Shown: positions 17,979 through 26,026 of the stretch, one piece after another
How the letters are laid out: each line of letters starts with the position of its first letter
How positions within the stretch are numbered: the first letter of the stretch is position 1
Assembly (NCBI RefSeq): GCF_901827205.1
Contig: NZ_LR594675.1
Coordinates: forward strand, 4,836,001-4,900,000
Direction: 5' to 3'
DNA from: Variovorax sp. PBS-H4
GTDB lineage: Bacteria; Pseudomonadota; Gammaproteobacteria; Burkholderiales; Burkholderiaceae_C
DNA length: 64,000 nt
The notes under the pieces: model-generated
What the model was told of the DNA's origin: nothing
What the model saw: only the letters and a program-made list of their open reading frames with translations
Databases searched by the model: none
Translations under genes and position numbers: made by a program

Positions 17979-18872
17979 ATGGACTACAACCTGCGCGACC
18001 TCAAGTTCTTCGAAACGGTGGCGACCCTGGGCAACGTCAGCCGTGCCGCCGAAGTCCTCGGTCGCAGCCAGCCCGCCATCACCAAATGCATCCGCCGCCT
18101 GGAGTCAGCGGTGGGCGAGCGGCTGATCGAGCGCGATGCCCAGGGCGTCGCACTGACAGCGTCCGGCCTGTTGCTGCTGGAGCGGGCCCGGCCGCTGCTG
18201 CAGCATGCGAGCCAGGTCCAACAGGAACTGCGCGACTTCTCGACCGGTGCGACGGGCCAGGTGCGCATCGGCAGCGGCCTGAGCACGGCCGCCCAGGTGC
18301 TGCCGCAGATCTGCGCGCGATTGCTCTTGCAGAGCGGCATCCAGTTCGAGGTGGTGCTGGGCACCAACATCGGCATGCGGCGCGAGCTGCGCGAGGGCCG
18401 CATCGACCTGCTGCTCGGGCTGCTGCCGCCCGAGCCCGACCTGCGCACCGTGCCCTTGGTGGACGACATGGTCGGTCCGGCCGTGCGTGCCGGCCATCCG
18501 CTGGCTGGCGGCCAGGGGCTGAGCGCGGCCGATCTGATGGAATGGCCCTGGGCGATGCCCACGCGGGACATCCCCAGCCGCCAGTGGTGGGACCGCCGGC
18601 TTCAGGAGCTGCAGCTCGCGCCACCGCCCATCCAGATGCAGTCGAACTCCCCGGCCCTGCTGCTCGGCATCGCGCGCATTCACGACGCCATCGTCTTCAC
18701 CTCGCACCGCATGCTGCCCGACGGTCTACTGGCGCTGCCGGTGCAGGAGCTGGCCATGGCGCGCAAGTTCGGCGTCGCGCTGCGCAAGGAGGGCTACCTG
18801 TCACCCGCCGTGCGACGGACGGTGCAATTGCTCGTCGACCACGGGCAGGCGCTGTTCGACTACCAACCCTGA
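17979..18872 (+). CDS. LysR-family transcriptional regulator
   Basis: The 297-residue protein has the LysR helix-turn-helix (LRDLKFFETVATLGNVSRAA, then RSQPAITKCIRRLESAVG) and a substrate-binding C-terminal domain. It resembles the GbpR/CbbR-like group with an aromatic or sugar-acid effector, but the ligand is unknown. It is divergent from the class II aldolase and Bug genes and so is the likely regulator of that pair. Confidence 0.88.
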   Translation: MDYNLRDLKFFETVATLGNVSRAAEVLGRSQPAITKCIRRLESAVGERLIERDAQGVALTASGLLLLERARPLLQHASQVQQELRDFSTGATGQVRIGSGLSTAAQVLPQICARLLLQSGIQFEVVLGTNIGMRRELREGRIDLLLGLLPPEPDLRTVPLVDDMVGPAVRAGHPLAGGQGLSAADLMEWPWAMPTRDIPSRQWWDRRLQELQLAPPPIQMQSNSPALLLGIARIHDAIVFTSHRMLPDGLLALPVQELAMARKFGVALRKEGYLSPAVRRTVQLLVDHGQALFDYQP

Positions 18873-19227
18873 AAGGGTGGCAGCCTCTGCGGGTCGTCAA
18901 GGCCTGCCCGAATGCCGGTGGCGATCAGCCGTGGCACGGGGCGCGAGCACCTGCACCACCGGCAGCACGATGCGGTCAGGCGTCACGACCCCTCCATAGG
19001 TGAGGACCGTGGCCTCGGAAGGGTCGTGCGCGTGGTCGTGTCCATGGCTGTCGTACAGCATGCAGGTCGCGGTGCCATCGCTCCGGGGTCGGGGCAGGCC
19101 AGATGCTCTCCACGCGCGAATGCCACGGTGCCGTGGTAGGGCCCGCCACTCGCCAGTTGCACACGCGGTGCTCGCCGGGGTCTTGAGGGCGAACCGGCTC
19201 GAGGGTCGAATAGGAGTGCGCTTCTGC
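18873..19227 (-). pseudogene. Degenerate coding remnant, unrecognised
   Basis: This gap holds no intact gene. On the minus strand two successive frames read like one interrupted protein: VQLASGGPYHGTVAFARGEH (about 19160-19100), then ATCMLYDSHGHDHAHDPSEA and VLTYGGVVTPDRIVLPVVQV (about 19070-18930). I do not recognise the family. A decayed gene divergent from the MarR gene would explain the putative MarR operator at 19228-19241, which lies just upstream of the remnant. Confidence 0.35.
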
Positions 19228-19241
19228 CTTGTTCAAATCAA
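19228..19241. promoter_or_regulatory. Putative MarR operator, copy 1
   Basis: CTTGTTCAAATCAA is an imperfect palindrome of the form TTGnT-N3-AnCAA. The same 14 bases recur exactly in inverted orientation at 19941-19954, so the two sites flank the MarR gene. MarR dimers bind palindromes of this size and kind. Confidence 0.6.
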
Positions 19242-19388
19242 CGATCACGCTGGAAAACCCTAGGCGTATCTGCCGTGCCGTGGGGTGGTCTGGTTGGCGA
19301 AGGAAAGCACAATGTCCCTGTGCACGAGCAGCGTCGGACTTGGCGACGACTGATTTGCATGCGTACCTTCCGATGAGCCACTGCCCTG

Positions 19389-19907
19389 ATGTCGCCAAAC
19401 ACAAGTTCGCTGAGACGCCCTGAACGCATCGATGCGTTGCTGCTGTTCCGCCTGAGCAAAATCGTTTCGCTCGGGGGCAGCATCGTCACGCGGCTGTGCG
19501 AAGGCGGTTACGGCATCACACGACGCGAGTGGGCGGTGCTCGCCATTCTCGTGACGCAGGATCGGCTTTCTTGGACAGAGGTGGCGCAGCGCGCAGAGCT
19601 GGACGACGCGCGCTTGTCGCGTGCGGTCAGCTCTTTGGTCGCCAAAGGTTTGGCTCAGAAAACCTCCGACCCCAATCGGCATGTGCACCTGGCATCGACC
19701 GAGCGCGGGCAAGACTTGTACGCGGAAATATTCCCCTTCACCCAAGCGATCCACACTCAGTTGCTGGAAAACCTAGACGACACCAGCGTGAAAGCGCTCG
19801 ACCACGCGTTGTCTGTGGTGCATGCCCAGGCGGAGCGCCTCGCTCGCGAATCCGCTCTGCCCAAAGCCGACCGCAGGCTTGGCCGTGGACGGAGCCCGAC
19901 GTCCTGA
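19389..19907 (+). CDS. MarR-family transcriptional regulator
   Basis: The 172-residue protein has the MarR winged helix fold: GYGITRREWAVLAILV, LSWTEVAQRAELDDARLSRA (recognition region) and a wing around KTSDPNRHVHLASTERG. MarR proteins are usually repressors released by phenolic or other small ligands. Identical putative operators lie about 150 bases upstream and 34 bases downstream, the latter before the Bug and sulfatase genes. Autoregulation and control of those two genes are therefore likely, though not proved. Confidence 0.88.
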   Translation: MSPNTSSLRRPERIDALLLFRLSKIVSLGGSIVTRLCEGGYGITRREWAVLAILVTQDRLSWTEVAQRAELDDARLSRAVSSLVAKGLAQKTSDPNRHVHLASTERGQDLYAEIFPFTQAIHTQLLENLDDTSVKALDHALSVVHAQAERLARESALPKADRRLGRGRSPTS

Positions 19908-19940
19908 TTGGTCCTCGGTCAGGGTTAACCATCACTCTGT

Positions 19941-19954
19941 TTGATTTGAACAAG
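19941..19954. promoter_or_regulatory. Putative MarR operator, copy 2
   Basis: TTGATTTGAACAAG is the exact reverse complement of the site at 19228-19241. It lies in the 94-base gap between the MarR gene and the Bug-sulfatase pair, where it could block their promoter. Confidence 0.6.
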
Positions 19955-20001
19955 CCCAGGTGCATTTCTTAGCATCGCGGCCAGTTCAACAGGAGATCTG
20001 C

Positions 20002-20967
20002 GTGTTCCATTCCCCTTTGTCGGCCGCAGCCATCGTCATGGCAGCGGCAATACTTGCGCCCTCGGCAGCGCAGGCTGAAGAAAAGCAACCCTTGAAGATC
20101 ATCGTGGGCTTTCCCGCAGGGGGCTCGGCTGACACCCTGACGCGCATGATGGCGGACGGGCTGCGCAATGACTTCTCTCCCGTCATCGTCGAGAACCGGG
20201 CGGGCGCTGCGGGCCGGATCGCCATCACCGCGGTGAAGAATGCCAAGCCCGACGGCCAAACGGTCATCATCATGCCCAACGGTCCAATGGTGCTTTTCCC
20301 TCACGTGTACAAGAAGCTCGACTACGATCCGGTCAAGGACTTCACACCGATCTCGCTGTTGGCCCGTTTTCAGTTTGGTCTGGTTGCAGGCCCAGGTGCC
20401 GGTGTCAAGACGGTCTCGGAGATGCTGAAGAAGGTCAAGGCCGACCCCGCCTCAGGGACCTATGGAACGGCTGGAGCAGGCACGCTGCCGCACTTCCTGG
20501 GCCAGATGTTTTCGCAGGCAGCGGGCGTGAACCTGCAGCACATCCCCTTTCAGGGCGGTGCGCCCGCCAACACTGCCTTGCTGGGTGGACACATCAACTA
20601 CAAGTTCGACGTGATCGTGGAAACGGCTGAGTTCCATCGCGCCGGCAAGGTGCGAATTCTGGCGGTGACCGGCGCAAAGCGTGATCCCCAGATCCCAGAT
20701 GTGCCAACGCTGAAAGAAAGCGGTGTGGACATGGTGGCTGATGCCTGGTTCGGAATGTATGCCCCTCAAGGGCTCTCGCCTGCTACAAGGGAAAAGCTTG
20801 AACGCGCCGTCGTGGCAGCCATCAAGCAGCCAGAGCTGCGCGAACGCATGCAGCGGCAAGGCTATGAGCCTGTCGGCTCGACGGGCGTGGAACTAGCGGC
20901 TACGCAGGCCGCGGACCTCCGCCGGTGGGAAGCACCGGTCAAGGCCACAGGCGTGACGCTCGATTGA
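20002..20967 (+). CDS. Bug/TctC-family periplasmic substrate-binding receptor
   Basis: The start is a GTG at 20002 with AGGAG six bases upstream; it gives a clean signal peptide ending APSAAQA. The 321-residue product then shows LKIIVGFPAGGSADTLTRMM and ENRAGAAGRIAITAV, the Bug ligand-loop blocks. Unlike the other two receptors here, its gene is followed by a sulfatase and preceded by MarR with a shared operator. An attractive inference is that it captures an organic sulfate ester, or the acid released from one, in the periplasm. Confidence 0.9.
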   Translation: MFHSPLSAAAIVMAAAILAPSAAQAEEKQPLKIIVGFPAGGSADTLTRMMADGLRNDFSPVIVENRAGAAGRIAITAVKNAKPDGQTVIIMPNGPMVLFPHVYKKLDYDPVKDFTPISLLARFQFGLVAGPGAGVKTVSEMLKKVKADPASGTYGTAGAGTLPHFLGQMFSQAAGVNLQHIPFQGGAPANTALLGGHINYKFDVIVETAEFHRAGKVRILAVTGAKRDPQIPDVPTLKESGVDMVADAWFGMYAPQGLSPATREKLERAVVAAIKQPELRERMQRQGYEPVGSTGVELAATQAADLRRWEAPVKATGVTLD

Positions 20968-21010
20968 ACAACTCACACGTCCCGCGGCCGTGTGTCTGAC
21001 CTTTGCTGCT

Positions 21011-22345
21011 ATGCAAAAACGACCCAACATCATCTTCATCGTCGCTGATGACCTCGGCTTCGCGGACCTCGGCTGCTATGGTGGTCGCGACGCAGACTTC
21101 GGCCCGGTATCCCCGGTCCTAGATGGGCTGGCAGAACGCGGCATGCGCTTTACCCAGGGGTACTCGAACTCGCCCGTCTGCTCTCCGACCCGCTTTGCTC
21201 TGATGACAGGCCGCTACCAGTACAGGCTGCGTGGAGCCGCAGAGGAGCCAATTAACGCAAAGGCGCGTGGCAGTACGACTCTGGGCCTTCCGGCTGATCA
21301 CCCGAGCCTCCCATCGTTGTTGCGCAATGCAGGCTACCGTACTGCACTGCTGGGGAAATGGCACTTGGGCTATCCGCCAAGCTTTGGTCCTCTTCGCTCT
21401 GGCTACGACGAGTTCTTCGGCCCCCTATCTGGCGGTGTCGACTACTTCACCCACTGCAGTTCCAACGGGCAGCACGACCTCTGGATCGGGGAAGAAGCGC
21501 ACCACGCCGAGGGGTACCTGACCGACTTGCTGTCCCGCGGCGCCGTCGACTACATCGGCCGAATGGCGACGCGCAACCGCACCGAAGGCGAAGCGCCGTT
21601 CTTCATGAGTCTCCATTACACCGCCCCGCATTGGCCGTGGGAAACGCGTGACGATGCGGCCGCGGCGCCAGACATTCGCGGCAACCTCTTTCACCTCGAT
21701 GGCGGCAACATCCACACCTACCGTTGCATGATTCACCACATGGACGAAGGCATCGGATGGGTGATGGACGCGTTGCGTCACCACGGCATTGCCGACGAAA
21801 CGCTGGTCATCTTCACCAGCGACAACGGGGGAGAACGCTTCTCAGATACATGGCCGCTGGTGGGCGGAAAGATGGACCTAACGGAAGGAGGGATCCGCGT
21901 TCCGTGGATCGCGCACTGGCCAGCAGCCGTTCCGGCCGGGACCTCAAGTTCGCAGCATTGCATGACCATGGACTGGTCCGCCACGTGTTTGGATGTCGCC
22001 GGAGCCTCGAGCGATCCGGACTATCCCCTGGACGGCAGATCCCTGAGCCCCACCCTGCGCGATCCCAATCACGTCGTGGATCGCCCGTTGTTCTGGCGTA
22101 TGAACCATCGGGGCCAGCGTGCCATGCGCGAAGGCAAGTGGAAATATCTCCGCGTAGAGGGCCATGATTACCTGTTTGATTTGGACGGTGACGAACGTGA
22201 ACGAGCAAACCAGGCTGCCCGACAACCGGCACGTCTGCGTGACATGCGGGAAGCCTGGGAATCATGGGACGCAACCATGCCAGCCATCCCTGCGGACGCC
22301 ACCGTCAGTCTTGGCTACGGCCCTCAGGACATGCCGCAGCGTTAG
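21011..22345 (+). CDS. Type I (formylglycine) sulfatase
   Basis: The protein of about 444 residues is an alkaline-phosphatase-superfamily sulfatase. Metal-binding aspartates lie in IIFIVADDLGFADLGCYGG. The activation motif CSPTR (Cys57 to Arg61) fits CxPxR, so Cys57 must be converted to formylglycine by a separate enzyme not seen in this window. GKWHLG and FTSDNGGERF provide further active-site residues. No signal peptide is visible, which suggests a cytoplasmic enzyme. The start is the ATG at 21011; the frame extends only seven codons further. It follows the Bug receptor and probably shares its MarR control. Confidence 0.9.
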   Translation: MQKRPNIIFIVADDLGFADLGCYGGRDADFGPVSPVLDGLAERGMRFTQGYSNSPVCSPTRFALMTGRYQYRLRGAAEEPINAKARGSTTLGLPADHPSLPSLLRNAGYRTALLGKWHLGYPPSFGPLRSGYDEFFGPLSGGVDYFTHCSSNGQHDLWIGEEAHHAEGYLTDLLSRGAVDYIGRMATRNRTEGEAPFFMSLHYTAPHWPWETRDDAAAAPDIRGNLFHLDGGNIHTYRCMIHHMDEGIGWVMDALRHHGIADETLVIFTSDNGGERFSDTWPLVGGKMDLTEGGIRVPWIAHWPAAVPAGTSSSQHCMTMDWSATCLDVAGASSDPDYPLDGRSLSPTLRDPNHVVDRPLFWRMNHRGQRAMREGKWKYLRVEGHDYLFDLDGDERERANQAARQPARLRDMREAWESWDATMPAIPADATVSLGYGPQDMPQR

Positions 22346-22368
22346 TGCAGTGCGCGCGAAGTTATGGA

Positions 22369-22475
22369 ACGCATCGACCAGAACCCGTTTATCTGGACCG
22401 CCAGTGCAAAGACATACTGGTCAAGGTAAGCCGCGCCAACGCCGCCTTGACGGCGGCTCGATTGATAGGGGATCG
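22369..22475 (+). mobile_element. IS630-type transposase C-terminal remnant
   Basis: Two frames together read ERIDQNPFIWTASAK and KDILVKVSRANAAL, the usual end of IS630-family transposases (a PFxWTA block followed by a helix). A single missing A near 22415 separates them. No upstream catalytic domain or terminal inverted repeats could be found, so this is a leftover end of an old insertion. Confidence 0.5.
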
Positions 22476-23001
22476 AGGTTCGGCTGACAGTCGCCGCCGA
22501 AAGCGAGAACGCTCCATGCGCGAACAGCACCGCTTCTCGTTGTAGGGCGGCACCACGACCTGGTGATCCAGAGTTTGCTCAATACGAGCCGGTGGGGCCA
22601 TAAGCGGACCTCGGGCCTCACCGGAAGCAGACATCGGTGGCTCAGGTTTGTTGTCCGGGGTTGCGGCCCCTGGGGCGGAGTACCTAACTTGTCGATTGCA
22701 TCCGGAACGTTGTTCGTTCAGCCTCGACCCACTCTCGGCGCCTGTAAAGCGTCGCCACGAAAAGGCATCCATTCGAGATTGGCCACCCCTATGCGCGTTC
22801 CGCTCTGGTCAACGACGGCAGGTGAGCGCTCCCGCCTGCCGAACTTGCGATGGTCTGGCCTGGTGTCCTGAAACCGCAGGTCCAGCTCAGTTGCCGAGCA
22901 CTGCCTGGCTCCAGCCGAATTGTTGCCCGCGAGCGCGCAGCGCATCCGAAAGTTCTTGGCCGCTCGCCCCGCCGCTCCCAGCGTGCGCTCGGCCCGGGCG
23001 G
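22476..23001. other. Gene-poor stretch without recognisable content
   Basis: Between the transposase remnant and the Ig-like remnant no reading frame looks like a real protein on either strand. Short frames exist but show the Arg/Pro-rich composition of chance frames in GC-rich DNA. The stretch is slightly less GC-rich than its flanks and is probably debris of past insertions. Confidence 0.4.
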
Positions 23002-23130
23002 TCAAGGTATGACGTCGAGCGTCACCGGGACAGAGGTAATGCTCCCCGCCTGGTTGAACACGGTGACTGTGTAGGTCCCCGCATCGCCCGTACTGCGTAC
23101 GGTTGCAGGCTCTTCCGTTCGCGTTCTTCA
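23002..23130 (-). pseudogene. C-terminal remnant of an Ig-like domain surface protein
   Basis: The minus strand reads ATVRSTGDAGTYTVTVFNQA followed by GSITSVPVTLDVIP and a stop at 23002. The DAGTYTVTV block is the F-strand signature of bacterial immunoglobulin-like domains found at the ends of large secreted or surface proteins. A preceding NANG-like piece lies in another frame. Only about 40 residues remain, so it is a non-functional end fragment. Confidence 0.5.
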
Positions 23131-23199
23131 CTGCGCGGGCCAGCTGCGCCTCAATCAATATAGGCCATGATCGGATGCCGAGAAGGTTGTTCTCCAACG

Positions 23200-23234
23200 A
23201 AAAAGGCGTCCGCTGAACTTCAGCGAACGCCTTT
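23200..23234 (-). terminator. Rho-independent terminator of ssrA
   Basis: A 16-base stem (AAAGGCGTTCGCTGAA against TTCAGCGGACGCCTTT, one mismatch) with a one-base loop, followed by a T run on the minus strand, lies 11 bases after the tmRNA end. Confidence 0.85.
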
Positions 23235-23244
23235 GGACGTTATT

Positions 23245-23630
23245 TGGTGGAGCTGGGGGGATTTGAACCCCCGTCCGCAAGCCTTCTTCGCGCAGATCTA
23301 CATGTTTAGCGATCTGTTTTGAGTCTCGCCACCGGTGTCGCGCAGTCGCACGCTACACCGGCCGCCAGTACCCTTGGATCTCGCCTCGACCCAAGGTACC
23401 CGGGTCGAAGCCAGCCGACGTAGATTATCTTTGCAGCCGGGAGGCGCGGATTGCTCCGTGCCCCCTTGCCCAGCCCATCGGCGTGCTGTTGCAAAGCTCA
23501 CCGGCAATTAAGCGGCGAGTGCGAAACGTTCGTCGTTTGCAGTTAGTTTGTTTGAATCTGTTTTACGAGCGCATTCAGCTCGACATGCCCCGCTGCGATT
23601 CCGAACCCACGTCGAAACCAGTGCAGCCCC
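23245..23630 (-). ncRNA. ssrA: tmRNA (transfer-messenger RNA)
   Basis: The 5' end reads GGGGCTGCACTGGTTTCGAC and the 3' end closes with a T-arm (GGTTCAAATCCCCCC) and AGCTCCACCA. The two ends pair as an alanine-tRNA-like acceptor stem of a one-piece tmRNA. The tag frame, on the minus strand from about 23540 to 23511, encodes ANDERFALAA and ends in TAA at 23508-23510. The length, about 386 bases, is typical. With SmpB it rescues stalled ribosomes and marks the nascent protein for degradation. A TAAAAT -10-like box overlaps the end of gph just upstream. Confidence 0.96.
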
Positions 23631-23642
23631 AAGACACGTATT

Positions 23643-24311
23643 TTAGGCCGCTTCCAGTAGTTGCAAGAGCTGCATGGGCGATTGGATGGCCGCGTCGGCT
23701 TTCGAGAGCGTGAGATCGGCGTCTGCGCCCATGTAGCCGTACGCAGCGGCCACGGTGCGCATCCCCGCGGCCCGCCCAGCGGCCATGTCGCGCTCGTCGT
23801 CACCCACGTAGATGCAGCGATCCGGCGCCACACCGAGTTGACGTGCCGCCTCGAACAGCGGCTCGGGATGCGGCTTGGCGTAGGGGGTGGTGTCGCCGCT
23901 GACGATGGCACCTGCCGTGGCGAACAGCGGCATCCCACGCGTAAGCGGCGCGGTAAACCGCACCGACTTGTTGGTGACGACGCCCCACTGCAACCCCCGC
24001 GCGCACAGCGCCTCAACCAGTTCGGCCACGCCTTCGAAAACTCGCGTGCGCATCATTCGAGCTTCATAGTTGACGAAAAATTCCTCTCGCAGCGGTGCGA
24101 AGTCCGGCGCGTTGGGCGTGATATCAAAGGCCACGCCCAGCATTCCGCGAGCGCCAGCACCGGCCATGGGGCGATAGCGCTCCATCGGCAGCGAGGCCAG
24201 CCCGCGGTCGGCACGCATCTGATCGGCCGCGGCGCCGAGGTCAGGTGCGCTGTCTATCAGCGTACCGTCGAGGTCGAACAAAACGGCCATGGTCCCGGCG
24301 GCAGAAATCAT
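23643..24311 (-). CDS. gph: Phosphoglycolate phosphatase-like HAD hydrolase
   Basis: The 222-residue protein has the HAD motifs: LFDLDGTLIDS (nucleophile Asp), GVVTNKS, a Lys in PYAKPHPEP, and YVGDDERDMAAG. It belongs to the Gph branch that dephosphorylates 2-phosphoglycolate. In related genomes it follows ubiG, as here; its ATG at 24311 overlaps the ubiG stop as ATGA, though the ATG at 24290 (MAVLFDLDG) gives the more usual N-terminus. A role in sugar-phosphate or N-acetylmuramate 6-phosphate clean-up cannot be excluded. Confidence 0.88.
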   Translation of the reverse strand: MISAAGTMAVLFDLDGTLIDSAPDLGAAADQMRADRGLASLPMERYRPMAGAGARGMLGVAFDITPNAPDFAPLREEFFVNYEARMMRTRVFEGVAELVEALCARGLQWGVVTNKSVRFTAPLTRGMPLFATAGAIVSGDTTPYAKPHPEPLFEAARQLGVAPDRCIYVGDDERDMAAGRAAGMRTVAAAYGYMGADADLTLSKADAAIQSPMQLLQLLEAA

Positions 24312-25030
24312 GACTGGGGCGCCGCAGGTTTGCGCGTTGCAAACATGTAGTTGACGCTTGTGTCATCGCTAAGCCAGTAGCGGCGCGTGACGGGATTGTG
24401 CTGCAGCCCGCGCGTCTGTTGGAGCTCGAGCCCTGCCGCGCGGCAGTGAGCAGCCAGCTCGCTCGGCCGGAGCAGTTTCCGGTATTCATGCGTGCCCCGA
24501 GGCAGCATGCCCAGGACGTATTCCGCCCCTACGATTGCCAACAGAAAAGACTTGACGTTGCGGTGGATAGTCGAGAAGAAGACCCAGCCTCCGGGCTTGG
24601 CCAGCTGGGCACAGGCCTTCACCACCGAGGCCGGCTGCGGCACGTGCTCCAGCATCTCCATGCAAGTGACCACATCAAAGGTCTCGGGCTGCTCAGCAGC
24701 CAGCGCCTCGGCGCTGATGTGGCGATACTTCACGCCGCGCGTCGCCGCCTCGAGCGCGTGCAGTTGGGCCACCTTGAGGGCCTTGTCGGCCAGATCAATG
24801 CCAAGCACGTCGGCACCGCGCCGGGCGACGGCATCAGCGAGGATTCCGCCGCCGCAGCCCACGTCAAGCACCCGGCGCCCGGCCAGCGGCGTAATACTTT
24901 CGATCCACTCGAGGCGGAGCGGATTAATTTCATGGAGCGGCCGGAATTCGCTTTCCAGATCCCACCAGCGGTGAGCCAGTTCAGAGAATTTGGCGAGTTC
25001 CGCTGGATCGGCATTCACGGGTTCGGTCAT
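24308..25030 (-). CDS. ubiG: Ubiquinone biosynthesis O-methyltransferase UbiG
   Basis: The 240-residue SAM-dependent methyltransferase carries both O-methylations of ubiquinone synthesis. It has the SAM-binding motif RVLDVGCGGGILADAVAR, the UbiG blocks FSELAHRWWDLESEFRPLH and NPLRLEW, and FFSTIHRNVKSFLLAIVGAE, HEYRKLLRPSEL near the end. The start ATG at 25030 (MTEPVN) is chosen over an upstream in-frame ATG because family proteins begin near this point. It is followed by gph with an ATGA overlap and preceded by ompA on the same strand beyond a terminator. Confidence 0.95.
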   Translation of the reverse strand: MTEPVNADPAELAKFSELAHRWWDLESEFRPLHEINPLRLEWIESITPLAGRRVLDVGCGGGILADAVARRGADVLGIDLADKALKVAQLHALEAATRGVKYRHISAEALAAEQPETFDVVTCMEMLEHVPQPASVVKACAQLAKPGGWVFFSTIHRNVKSFLLAIVGAEYVLGMLPRGTHEYRKLLRPSELAAHCRAAGLELQQTRGLQHNPVTRRYWLSDDTSVNYMFATRKPAAPQS

Positions 25031-25099
25031 ATGCGGATTATGAAACGACAGGAATTGCCTTAACGGACGCTCGGCGAATCCGCAATGCATTTGCCCATT

Positions 25100-25124
25100 A
25101 AAAAACCCCGCCGAGGCGGGGTTT
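25100..25124 (-). terminator. Rho-independent terminator after ompA
   Basis: On the minus strand CCCCGCC and GGCGGGG form a stem with a TC-type loop followed by TTTTTT, 20 bases downstream of the ompA stop. Confidence 0.9.
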
Positions 25125-25144
25125 GTTTTGAAGATTCTTGCGAA

Positions 25145-25801
25145 TCAACGGTTGGCGCGGGTACCGACCACTTCGATTTCGACGCGGCGGTTCTTGGCGC
25201 GGCCTTCCTTGGTGCGGTTGTCGGCGACAGGCTGCTTCTCGCCCTTGCCTTCGGTGTAGACGCGGTTGCGTTCGATGCCCTTCGAGACCAGATAGGCCTT
25301 GACGGCTTCAGCGCGGCGCACCGAGAGGCGTTGGTTGTAGGCGTCAGTGCCGATCGAGTCGGTGTGGCCGACAGCGATGATCACTTCGAGGTTCACGTCG
25401 CGGATCTTCGAGACCAGGTCGTCCAGCTTGGCACGGCCTTCGGGCTTGAGCACGGACTTGTCGAAGTCGAAGAATGCGTCTGCAGCGAAAGTGACCTTCG
25501 AGGCGGCAACAGCCGGAGCGGCCGGAGCAGCCGGAGCCGGGGCAGCCGGGGTGACGGCAGCGGGGGGCGGCGGCGGAACCAGGGCACCATCGCAGCCGGC
25601 AGCGGCGGTAGCAGGCGTCCAATTCGCATCACGCCAGCACAGTTCGTTCGTGCCGTTCTTCCAGACCAATTCGCCAGTGCCGTTCTGCCAGTTGTCGATC
25701 ACGGGCCCACCGTTAGCGGCGGTGACACGGGTCTGCGCGCCGGCGGCAGTGGCGAGCGCAGCGACTGCAAACATCATCGCCACTTTATTCAGTTTCTTCA
25801 T
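25145..25801 (-). CDS. ompA: OmpA-family outer membrane protein
   Basis: The 218-residue protein has a signal peptide (MKKLNKVAMMFAVAALATAA), a short N-terminal domain with two Cys, a Pro/Ala-rich linker around residues 75-100, and a C-terminal OmpA domain with FDFDKSVLKPEGRAKLDDL, AVGHTDSIG and LSVRRAEAVKAYL, which binds peptidoglycan. There is no large beta-barrel as in E. coli OmpA; this short form is standard in the lineage. It has its own terminator and a divergent position relative to gyrA, across a 225-base gap that must hold both promoters. Confidence 0.92.
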   Translation of the reverse strand: MKKLNKVAMMFAVAALATAAGAQTRVTAANGGPVIDNWQNGTGELVWKNGTNELCWRDANWTPATAAAGCDGALVPPPPPAAVTPAAPAPAAPAAPAVAASKVTFAADAFFDFDKSVLKPEGRAKLDDLVSKIRDVNLEVIIAVGHTDSIGTDAYNQRLSVRRAEAVKAYLVSKGIERNRVYTEGKGEKQPVADNRTKEGRAKNRRVEIEVVGTRANR

Positions 25802-25990
25802 GGTTCTCCTCTTGGGGAAAAAGCCGCAGCCGCGCTGCGAATCAAGGACGCTTTAAGTGACCACCACCCAAAACGTTGAGGCGATTGTGCCATGGGATCT
25901 TTGGCAAACCGCCCGGCAGGCGCCCCTGAACCGTAGGACGGAGGCGGAATCCCGGGCTTCTGTTGCGGCGGTGCGACACCCTGCACGGCG

Positions 25991-25996
25991 TAAAAT
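25991..25996 (+). promoter_or_regulatory. Possible -10 box before gyrA
   Basis: TAAAAT lies 31 bases before the gyrA start codon. No convincing -35 hexamer stands 16-18 bases upstream, so this is a weak call based on the -10-like sequence and its position only. Confidence 0.3.
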
Positions 25997-26026
25997 TTGC
26001 GGTTCCCTGCCGTCAGCCCGCTGCCC

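Noticed and set aside
22563..23163. Plus-strand frames of 100-170 residues in the gap before ssrA
   Set aside because: They lack ribosome sites and recognisable domains, and part of the region reads better as an Ig-like remnant on the minus strand.
23298..23507. Small frames within the tmRNA region as proteins
   Set aside because: They lie wholly inside the tmRNA, whose two ends, tag frame and terminator are all clear.
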